From contig NW_024037055.1 of assembly GCF_015706575.1 (NCBI RefSeq), positions 14,236,262 to 14,300,261 on the forward strand: DNA of 64,000 bases, read 5' to 3'. Of the stretch, positions 51,001 through 63,000 are shown piece after piece. How positions within the stretch are numbered: the first letter of the stretch is position 1; each line of letters begins with the position of its first letter. The position numbers and the translations under genes are program-made. A model generated the notes under the pieces. It was not told the DNA's origin and searched no databases. It saw only the letters and a program-made list of their open reading frames with translations. This stretch comes from Patiria miniata. Lineage: Eukaryota; Echinodermata; Asteroidea; Valvatida; Asterinidae.

Positions 51001-54000
51001 ACGCAGCCGATGCGTGTTATGCAAGTTAATGCTCAAAATGCCGATGCACGTGGATGGTCTGTAGGAAATGACGTCATTTTAACGAGACCTATATTGTTCT
51101 AGCAACACAAGAGTTATTCACGTTTGAATGAGACATTGACCGAAAAAAAGTTGGCCATGTTTAGTGTTTGAATTTTTACGTTACAAATTATTGGCTACCA
51201 GACAATAATTCCATTCTCACAGGATAGGCTGGTTCCCGCCCCACAATCAGTTTGATAATGTAGGGACCCGGAGCCAGTCTGCTGGCAAAGCAGATCTAGC
51301 TGCTTGTGCCAAAACCAAAACAAATTTTTTTCAGAGGGCTGAAGATGTCCGAAAGAGGGAAAAAAGAGGTTTCTTTGGTTGGAATACAACATACAAGTGC
51401 AGTCCTTCATTTAAAGAAAATCCAGGAGAGCTATAAATCGCTCTCCTCAAATATTCGAGGAGAGCAAATCGCTCTCCTTAAAATCTACGGATAAACAGCG
51501 GTAAAACGACGGGTTACCATTGTTTTTATTTTATTTTGAATATAAGGATTTATTCAAGGGGCTGCATTATTATTAGTTTTTGCATAATAACATATGCTCA
51601 AGTTGCATTACTTTTTTCGTTTTTGTAACTGTAAGACAAGGTAAAATTTATTTAAAAAAACTAACTAAATGGAGATTAATAAAAGGTTTGACTACTGCTC
51701 AGGCTTTCATTTTTTAATACAGGTGTCAGTTGGTTCATCACTTGATTATACTTGGAAAATGGAGAGTTAATAAACGGCACATAAAGCAACTGAAAAATTG
51801 CTTTCAGATTCGTTAAAATTATAGGAAATTTTAAGCCTGAACTTATTTCAATTGCTCTACGAAAGCTTCACAAAAAGGGCCTCAAAATGACACAAACTTG
51901 CCTCAAAATGACACAAACTTGTTTGTGATGCACTGTGTGTGGTGGGCCGGCAATGAGACTCGTTTTACGGTATAGGATTTCGGTGAAACACGCTGCATCG
52001 TTTCACTTCACATACCAGTAAAACTTCCTCAAAATAAATTCATGAACACGGGAAATACATACACAGACAAGAGAGATCAAGTTTTGTGAATAAGCTTGCA
52101 AAGATCGTCCTTCTCAATCGTTGTTTTCTTGGCATTTTTACGACGTCTATTCCGTCCAGCCTGCACGCAAAACACTGTACGGCAGGCAGTGCATTGCACC
52201 GCGCAGGACTATTACATTGACTGGTTACCGCATTTTCATCATGCCTTCATTGGGACTTAGTGCGCGGCGCAGCGGGAACCAGTCATTGCTGCACTTGCAC
52301 GTACGGGCCCACGTGTTTTCATGCAGCTCTACGCGATATGCAGATTGTGCACGCACAGTATACAACCGCTGTACACACACGATCTTATACAGTAAGTACG
52401 AGCTCGGTGTTCGTTCATTTTTAGCGATGTCCAGCGGCATATTAACGTGAGTTTGGGCATTATACCAACGAAAAATACGTGTAGCTTAAGACTTAAAATC
52501 CTTTGCGTTTTTATCACTTCTTATTTTTAAACTTCCCGTGTTTGACGAGCCCTCTTTTGGATTTCTGAGGAGCGCTATTTTTAGCGCTCCTTCGAGACAG
52601 TCGAGGAGCGCAGTAGGAGCGCCTGCGCGATCGCGCTCCTTAAAAATGAAGGACTGCAAGTGGAAAATGTATTAACCCTAACCTTCCCAAATCCTCTAAA
52701 ATCTTCTTTGCAGAATGGAGGATTTCGCAGGATTGAGGCTATAATGGCAAAATTGTGTGGCTGATTTTGGAAGACGCACTGTGTCAAGGTCTTAACCCGG
52801 ACCTTGTGTTGTTTATGCTCAGCCATGCATAAATTTACGTCTAGATTATACTTAAATCCTCCGCACTGCTTCAGAATGTCACTGGCTATGCCTCATGATA
52901 TTGACAGTGATTTTCTGAAGCATTTTGCAGGATTGAGGCTGTATGCAATTTTAACATGGAGGCAGTTGGAGAATTTTGCAGGATTGAGGTTAAATCCCAG
53001 CAAAAATGCCTAGGGAGTTAGGGTTAAACACACAGCTGTGAGTGTCTTGTATCCACCTTGATAAATTGCACAATAATACGCTCCAGGACAATCACGATTT
53101 GCTGGTAAGAGGCTATTTTTAGTCGCTACGCCACAACTTATGCCATCTAATTATTTTGTGCAAGTTATACCCTAATTTGTTGCATAAGTCGCAGACTTAC
53201 GCACTATGAATCTTTCGTGAAGTTGTCATAACTAAAATGTTGCGCAAAGAGAAATGCTGCACAACTTACGCGATAAATTGCAGTATTCGGAACGGATGAC
53301 AGATAAACACGCAGGGAGCGAGGCCTGAAATATCTGTCAGCGACCAGGCAGCGAGCGAGGCCGGAAATATAAGTGTGCTGACCGAGGGTGATGGCTTCAA
53401 CCCGCTTGGCTTGAGGTCGAGTGAAAAGCAATCCCACGCCTCAGTCCGTTCTTGTCAAAATAAATCCCGGCGTGAACTGGTTAAGATTCGTGAAATCAGC
53501 TGCTGGTACTTTTCTAAATTTCACCAACGCTTTGCAGTCACTCACCTGATACAGGTACCTGGTCAGTCGGCAACTGTACTGCCACAAATTGAAGGCGTGC
53601 TCTATCTCCGAGGGCAGACTAGAGGGGGCCGACAGAGACCCCAGGCAAGACATGGCGGCGGACTGGGTGGCGGCTAAGGTGTGATGGTACTCGATGATCT
53701 TGGTCAGTTGGTCCCGCAAGAACTTGGTCAGCATTTGGCACCAGTCTAGGACACACACCGTACAAGGGGGGAAAAAATTGACTCTCCCAATCATTTCCTT
53801 TCACTCTTCAACCCTTGTTTGATCTGTCACAGACGGTCAAAAAAATATATCCTTTTTCCTGCCATGCTTTTTAGACAGACTAGTCACCAACAGTCAGATC
53901 ATATTAAGGAGCAAGCACTGTGACAAGTCAAATTCAGTCAACAGACAAAAACAGGACAAATGGTAGGCACAGCTGGCTTATTAATCACCTACAATCTAAG

Positions 54001-57000
54001 TGTTGCTGTATGGAGTAAACGTTAACAGTCACAGCCAGTTAATCCTACTTTATGTAGGCTGGGAGCTCTTAACTAAAAAAAACTAACTTGATTGATTTTG
54101 ATTTAAAGAACAACCTGGCACAGGTTGTATGTTTGCATTGGAGGGTTAAATGGTTAAAGGGTTCATGAGATGAATTGTTCTTAGGAACATAATTTGTGCA
54201 ACTTTCTACTCCTCTTAAATGTATGAATACATGAAATGTATGAATGTATGAAAAAGTACACTTCTTTAGACAAGTTATATTGTCCCATGCTCTTCCATAC
54301 AACTGAGGGCACTGTTACTGTGATGTCATTTCAGGAGAGACACTGTTCAGTTCAGGGGATTTCTGTTCAAAAAGTGAACCTAAAATTTGCTTATTGAAAA
54401 CATTTTGGAGAAAGGGTTGCTCATTGTCCTACTACTTACTGTACCGGTACTTACACAACAACGAATCACCAAAGAAACAAAAATTTACAACAGCAAAATA
54501 TCCAAAAGTGCATGTGTACATTGTTACATGCACAGTACACAAATAGGCTAAGGTTTGCAATGACATTAACCCTAACCTTCCCAAATCCTCCAAAATCCTC
54601 TTTGCAAAACGGAGAATTTTATAGGATTGAGGCTACTTGGCAAAAATGTGCGGCTGATTTTGGACGATGCACTGTGTCAAGGTCTTGAGCCATAAATTTA
54701 GGCCTATGTTGTACTGAAATCCTCCACAGTGCTCCGGGATGTCACAGGCTCTGCCTCGACATACTGACAATGATTGCTGGAGGATTTTGCAGGATGAGGC
54801 AGTGGTCACCCCTCCAAGCACCACATTCAAGAAATACAGGAAGATTTTGGAGGATTGAGGCTGCATGCAATTTTTCATGGAGGCAGTTGGAGGATTTTGC
54901 AGGACTGAGGTTGCATCCTAGCAAAAATCCTAGGGAGTTAGGGTTAAGTCCATGTGTCACAGAGAAAGTTACAAAGTTGGGCAGTCTTTTGACTATTTAT
55001 TACCCAACTACAGTACCAATAGTAATGACATGTTCTTCTTCTCATGAACAGGCTTAAAGCTATAGTCCATCATTTGTAATTTGTGTATTTTGTTCGTTTG
55101 AAGCAACAAAAGAGTTCAAAATCTAATAAAGGATACTAAGCAACTAACCTGATAAAGTTTCAGCTAAGCTTCAGCTGTACATTCCGAGAAAAACAGCATT
55201 CTAAGATCTCAATTTCAAATCAAAAGTTACTGAATCATGTTTTGAATTGCAGCTATACGCGACGTCGCGCACTGATCCGACAAATTATAACAACCGCACG
55301 CGCGTGTGCGTCGTTCCAATACTTGCGCGCGCTGCGCTGAATAACAAAACGAACTACTAATTTAAATTTTCCTACGGTGCTTCTTAAGAATCACCGTTGG
55401 AAATGCCTTCTTTCGTTGATTACTTCAAAATGAAAGCTTCCCAGAAAGAATAATTTCACAGGGAGTTTAGTTCCCTTACTATCTTTCAACTAAGTTTGTT
55501 TTTCAACAATAATTACGCCAGTTACTTTTCGGATGGCTGCAAATGATGGACTATAGCTTTAACAGTGTCCTGTTCTGTGTACGAACAGAGTCAAAAGGTT
55601 GATTCTGTAAACAATTTTGTTTTAAATGACCTTGTGAGGGGTCGTTCGGTGCTCGCTTCTTCATCTTGGTCTCAGACATGGCGGCCGAGTGGGCGGCGGT
55701 CATCTTGAGGAACCACGTGGCCCGCACCAAGGGTACGTCGTACTCGCACAGGGTCACAAAAATGTCATCCTTCTTGTTGAAAAGGGGGACCTGGAAATGA
55801 CAAAAATCATACAAAACTAACTAGAAAGCTGGCTGATGTAATAGGCCTGGGACGTAATAACTTTGTTTACATGTGCACTTTCTTATGGGAGACACGTTCA
55901 GACGAGAGCCACCAAGCTCCCTTAAGAAACTGCACATTGAAACAATGCGTGATGTCATAATGTCTCTGGTCTATTTGTGCTATAAAACCAAACACTGACT
56001 TGGACGATACAATTCACACGGTGTTTAGCCGATAACCCATGTTTGCTTCGTAAATCATACTTGACCATACAGCAGAGTGTGTCCGAGATCTTGGCTTCAT
56101 TATCAACAACCAGCTTACTTTTCTGAGCATATCCAAGGCATGCAACTGGGAAATCACCAAAAAAAAGAGGAAATTCCCCAGAAAATTCCCCAGGAAATTC
56201 CCCAGACTTTGTACAGTGTTTTTCTATTTTCAATGGCACACATGGGAAGTAAAAAAGGAGGAAATCAGCTGATCCGAGGAAAAGTTGCATGCCTGATATC
56301 CGCAAGACCTGCAGATCATCCTGGGGAATTGTCAAAATCGGCGAGATCAGGAAATATCTGACCAGTCACTCAACTGAGAGACTGGTCCATGCACTCGTTA
56401 CATCTCACATTGATTATTGTAACAGCCTGTTGTCCGGTTTGGCCAAGTCAAACATCGCTCCATTACAACGCATTCAAAACTCCGCTACCAGAATGGTCAC
56501 TCGGACTAAGAAACATGAACACATTACACCAGTCCTTCGGTCTCTTCATTGGCTTCCGGTTCACGAACGCATCATCTTCAAAACACTTCTCCTTGTTTTC
56601 AAAGTCATCCACAACCTTGCCCCATCATACCTCCAGAAGCTCGTAACTACCCGGTCCACAGCCATTTCACCTACATCCCGCCACCTCCGATCGCATTCTA
56701 CAGCCCATCTTCAGTTACTGCCTGGACCTAAAACCAAAACCCGCTATGGCGACCGTGCCTTCTCTGTGCTAGCCCCGAAACTCTGGAACTCTCTTCCCAT
56801 CCGCATCCGTGAAACTGATTCATTGGACTCGTTTAAGATAGTACTTAAGAGCTTTCTTTTTTCACAAGCCTTTGATCAGTAAATTGATATTTGTACAAGA
56901 AACAACTGTGCGCTTTGAAACATGGTGGAAAGGGCATTATAAATGTTGTAAGTTATAGTTATAAGTTATAATCTTCTCAATGCGTAGCAAAGTTCGGAAG

Positions 57001-60000
57001 GATTTTTCAATGCTTTGTTTTTTATTTACAGGATTTATAATGAAATCAATAATATGGATTTACACGGTGCGCATATCCACCGAAAGACCATCCAAAAACA
57101 ACCCAAAGACCATCTCAGCTCCCTGGGGAGTATACAGCTTAATGCTGCTGTCTCTGCACAAACGTCTCAATCGAACCACCCAATCCCTCACAGATACCCA
57201 CTTGCACCAAGGGTTGACACACTACAAACCCTGGACTCCCATCCACAACCTGCAGAGTTACCATAGAGCTATATTAAATTACTAGAGCGCTAACTCTTCA
57301 TTCTTGCGTGCGGAGACACTTTGAAGCCGCTCTGGGTGCAGACATTTTTAATTCTTGTGCGTGTTTGTAGAACACAATCAAAATAGATGGATTGAATTTT
57401 AAAAGTGTACTCCAAATGCAACACGCAAGTAGAAGATACATGTACGCAAACAACTTAAGCGCATCATGACAGTTCAAACAACGTCACGGCGAAAAGCATC
57501 GGCAGCGAAGGGACGCGCGCGTTGCGCTGTTTGCGTAGAGCAAAATGAAACGCTCATTTGCTGTTTGTGCGTTTCCGTTTTGGGCGTATCGGCTTCGATG
57601 ACGCACCATTATGGAATACAAACGCAGATATGCAAATAGCCGTACAAAAGCCGTACAAAATTTTGAGTTTTCCATAGGTTTGTGCACAAATATGGATGCG
57701 CCCAGCAGGCATTACTTTGTACATCGAGTTAGCGCTCTAGTAATTTAATATAGCTCTATGAGAGTTACCCACAAGATTATGAGTTCAACACTCTTGACGG
57801 CGAGGCCACGGAACACCAAAACATTTAGGATGTTTGTAAAGGTTGAATAAAGGCCAGGTGTACAGAAAAGGCTTTGTTGGGGAATCCCAAGCTGGCTCTT
57901 TACTTTCCCAACTCACCCTCTTTGCCAGGTAAGGCAGAGGCTTGCTGCCTGCCAGATCCTGGAACCAAGCCTGCAATCCTGCTTTGGACTTGGTGGTCTG
58001 TGTCACCTGAAAGAAAGAGAAAGCCAAATTTGACAGCTGCTTTCCTGAAAACTGAAGACTATAAATAAACCCTTACTCCTTTTTGGCATTGCTTTCAAGC
58101 AAGCACAAATGTGATGCAATCAAGCTACATGAGTCATTTGTCGACCCTGGTCAAATTTGTTTTATTACAGATTTGAAAAGAGCAGCACAATCTCAGAATT
58201 ACTTCTGTGAAAACCGCATGCTGATACCATCTTTAGTTCAAAAATTATGGAAGTCGGAACACCAAGAAATGTGATGAAGTGATGTGATGAAGTGGCCCTA
58301 TTTTGGCCTGTATCTCCACATAAAAATTCCCGACAAACGACTCATTTAGCTTGATCGCATCACAAATGTACATCCACCAACAAACTTAAGTACAGCCTGG
58401 TATGGGCTCCGCGCACAAGTACTCCTTCATCGGGCAAAAATGAAGAGTTGGGGGAGACCTAGACTGGTTCCCGGTCTATCCACTGCGTATTTTGAATGAT
58501 CCAAAGTTATTGGGGGCGGGAATTAGTCTGGGAGACCATCGCAAGTTAAATTCGAATGTATTCGCGCGCTGACAACGCCTGATGCTCACGCGAAGACGCT
58601 GTGGCTAATACCATGGTAGCTTTTGCACATTCAGGAAGTTGTGCGTACTTCGTGCGCCAACCAGTACAGTATAGTACATATACCCTGTGTGTCCCGTCCA
58701 CAGGGCTCTCAAAAGTGGGCCCATGGAGCCCATACCAATGATTATTAACAATGTATTAATTTTGTAGTGGCTGTCTAAGGGGCAACTATGCTGAACAAGC
58801 GTAGGTAAAAAAAGTTATACTAATACTGAGGTGTCAAGCAAGCGAACAGAGAAGACACATGCAGATGAATTTTCCCCTTGCAAAAATAGGTATCTCTCCC
58901 CAAAAGTTGAAAGTATAGCCCGGAAGCTTTCCCCGAAAAAGGAGGTGTTATAATTTTTGTTCACTTCCCCACAAACTCTTCTACAAATTTGTTCAACAAA
59001 TTAGATTGTCTGTTTGCTAAAATAAAAGAAATTAATCTTATTAGTTTAAAATGAATCTCTTAGCTAACTCCTATGTTATGATTTAAACTTTGTGTTATTT
59101 GAACATTTTGATGTAACCCTCCCCAGGGTAATGGGGTGCGTTCCTTTTTGTGGAATAAAACAAGAATACTAAACTGAAAAATCTATTAATTTTGTCAATG
59201 CCAGGATAGTAAGCAGAGAATTCTGTGGTTAGCAGAGCCACTAAATTGAGCCCTGATTTGCTTAAAAATGAATAGTAAAATAAATACTACAAACAGTGGA
59301 GAATCTTACTGGGTAGTAGTTGTCCTTGGAAATCTGTATTTTCTTCTTTCCTGAGTCTTGGAATGTGTTGACCTTCTGTTTCTCGGCCACGAGGGTGCTA
59401 AAACAAGCACCGAACTGGACAAGTGGGAAAAAATAGAGGTAAACACTTCACAAAATGTTCTTTGAGCATAAATGTGTGTTTACTGATCAGAACCAATGTC
59501 CATCTCTGTAAAATGCAACACAAATATAACTTGTTTTTAAGTTAATGCAATGATGTCTATAACTTGTTTACAAACACTAACAGATTGCCGTGCAAAGCAC
59601 AGCACTCACTATCTACAATCCCGGCCAAAATGGTTGGGACACTTCCTGAGCCTGCCACGCTCACCCACTGCCCCGCTCCCCCGGTCAATGCTGTTCTCTC
59701 CAGCTGATGGAGCACACACCGCGCAATGAGAGACAACATTGAACGGGGGCCGGGGGGTTGGAGGCCCAGCGAGATTTGGCCAGGATTGTAGGTGGAGTAA
59801 CATACTTACTTTGACCTCAATTTGCATGTTAATCCCTAGTGGGCATGTTAAACCTTGGTGAAGCAATTTTGCCACATTTTCATCATCAACACTTTGTTCT
59901 GTGTAATAGCTTTAGATGCGTCTTAAAGTTTGCCAAAATAGCTAAACAAAAAACAAATAAATCATTTTTCTTGACATGCCAACTTCAGACAGTGAAATTG

Positions 60001-63000
60001 GAGCATATACAACCATGGAGCTATAAGATAACTAAGCCTCTCCATTAGCCCTTGTATCTTGTAGTTTCGTTCACTCTTTAGGACTCTTACAAAAAGTAAA
60101 ACTCAGACATTACATCACATAGGCAAAGAGATGCTTTTAAAGAATATTTGTCCCAATTATTTTGAGCCCTCCCCTCTCGGACTCTGCACTCTCCCCACCC
60201 CCCACCCCACCTCCGTCTGACCCCACCCCTTTTCCCTGACAACAATTTTGAAATGTTGGTCCCCCAGCATTGGATGACGGTACACGAACACAGTTTTACA
60301 AGACCAGTTTTATTTGTGAGTTATTTTTTTAGTAAGTCAATAATCAAATCTTGAAACTGACCTTGTTCGGGTTGATGTGACTGTTCCTTGCTGAGCCATA
60401 CTGCAAAGGTACAAGAGACGAAAAGAAATAGCTTTAAAGGGAAGATACAACATTTGCAAACATCACAAAATAAAATGATCAAATTATCATGAAATACCTT
60501 ACTAGATTGTTAGGGAATGACAGTCTAAAGCATCCTGTAAAATCGTGGCTCCTGGTGTGCTGTCATTTTCAAGAAAAAGTATATTTTTCCAACGCTGGTC
60601 GGCCGACCAGCGTTGGAGATTACTGGCTTTTTTCAAAAACTGCTCCTATTTTTTTATAATTAGTTATTCTGCATTTTCTTTGCAATTGACTACACACCTG
60701 TGAAGGGGTACAGACCTGCTAGACTGATTCTCTGACCTTACAATTCCTTAAAGTCTATAAATTGCTCTGTTTCATCTTAAGTGGGGTCAGGGAACCAGAC
60801 TACAAGAACATGATTGCTTTTCTTGGTTTTTCCAGCATCTACAAGCCCAAAACGTGAAACAAGTCATTTCAACAATATTTGCCATAACCATGAAAACATA
60901 CAAATCCTCCAAATTCATTTATTTCTAAAAATTGCAGCAAAAGCAAATGTTGTACATTCCGTTTAATTTATTGAGTGCAATGCAGTACCTCCCAAAAATA
61001 AAAACGAATCTTCAATGTGTGAAACAGTGCAGTAAAAAGTTGTTTACTGTTGTCACTGTTGTCAAACTATATTCAACAATTTTGAAGGACTAATTTTTGT
61101 ACTGTTCATATGCACTTTTGACAAGGAGAACCTTGTGTGACAAAAGCAAAATAGTGTAATACACGTATTAATGAAAGAATTCGCTAACAATTGAAAAAAT
61201 ACCACTTTCTTGTCACTTCCAATGAAAACAAGTAGGGTCCTATTAAGATCTTGTATTGTTGCAACAAATATTAATGTGCATGAAAACAAGATGAGCTGAA
61301 TTTCCACGGCATGTTTCCTTTAATTTCTTCAAGAATTTATGTCTTTCTATAGTCCGAGTAACTAGGACTCTACGAATCGCCTTTTTTAACATTTGGAGAT
61401 GGTCGGGCAATAGAAGGGTCCTAGGATCATAAAGTACATGGCGGTATCAATAACCTCTTTTGACCATTTTCACTCGTACCCCCTTATCGAAATCTTCGGA
61501 TTTCACTCCCAACACAGTCCTCAAACTATCTGATGCGCCCCCTGAAGGCTTCAGTGGGAATTGAAAATACAAATGGTGGTGGTTAAGTTCACATATATTT
61601 GGGAAGAAAAGAGAAATTTCACCTTCAATTCGGGAAACATCCTTGTCACACACGCCTTGTTGGAGGCTGCCATTTTGGATTCAGGAAAAATTGACTGGAA
61701 TCGGGCAGACCAATCACAGGGCACTTTGATTGGTCACCTGGATTGGTCGCCATGGCGACCAATCAAATGATCCTCGGACCCTACTATCGCCCGTCCATCT
61801 CCAAATGTTAAAAAAGGTGATTCGTAGAGTCCTAGTTACTCGGACTAGTCTTTCTACATGTTCACTTACCTCATCGGATGCGAAGGCAGGCTGATTGTTG
61901 AAGCCTTGCTTTACATTGGTTGCTGTGAGCTCATCCTGGGAAAGCAAAACATAAATTCAAACAATTAAATTTGGAAGAAATTTTGAAACCTTAAAGGGAA
62001 AATACAACATTTGCAAACATCAAAAAATAAAACTACCAAATCATTTTGAAATACCTTGCTGGACTGTTAGTGAATGACAGTGTAAATCATCCTGTAAAAT
62101 CATGACACCTGGTATACTGTCATTTTCAAGAAAAGTGGTATTTTCGTATCAATTTCCAACGCTGATCGGCCGATCAGCGTTGGAAACAACTGGCTTTTTT
62201 TTCAAATACTGGCCCCAATTGACCATCGCACTTGTTTGCAATTGATTACAAACCTATGAACGGGTACGAGCCAGCTAGACTGGTTCCCTGACCTTACAAT
62301 TCCCCAATGTATGTAAACTGCTCTGTTTCTTCTTATATGGAGTCAGGGAACGAGACTACAGGAAAATGATCGTTTTTCTTGGTTTTTATATCACCACGCG
62401 ATGTACCGCGAGCACGCACAGCGTGCTGAATCACAAGGCACAAACCGGGCAGGAAAATTAGAAATTTTCTACTCCAAGAAACTGTTCAAAATTGCAAAAT
62501 GGGTGTCATTGGAATTGAGAAAAGTCGGAAAGATTTCCATATACGAAGTTCACTCAACACCCTGTGTACAAACCCTATGAGATTGGACTGAAAAATTCTA
62601 AGTGTTTTCTAAGAAAATACTTGTATTTTCTCACTGCTCAAATTGACTTTGATGACATGAAATTGCTATCTGGGGGCTTGTTAGTCAATACAGAGGAAAA
62701 TTAGTGAACTTCGTATATGGAAATCTTTCCGAAAAGTCTGCTGATTTGTTCAAAACAAAATAGGGGCCTAGGCTACGGTCGCCAAATGTCAGCGAAAAAC
62801 GAACATGACGAAGTAGAAAGACATGCACACAATTTGCCGTAAATCTCAAAATAAAACATCCTGAAAATGACCTTTATGTAACAAATCAGATCCTGGTATT
62901 TTCATACTTACTTCTTTTTGTTTTGGGTCCTGTGGGTAGACGTCTGGGGCCCCTAATCTCGGTCTTTTTAGCGGCCGATTTCCGTAGTGGACGAAAGCCG

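Noticed and set aside
59600..59790. Extra constitutive MED12 exon between exons 3 and 4
   Set aside because: No acceptor and the outer donor leaves phase 1, while exons 3 and 4 join directly in phase 0 and match the family without a gap.
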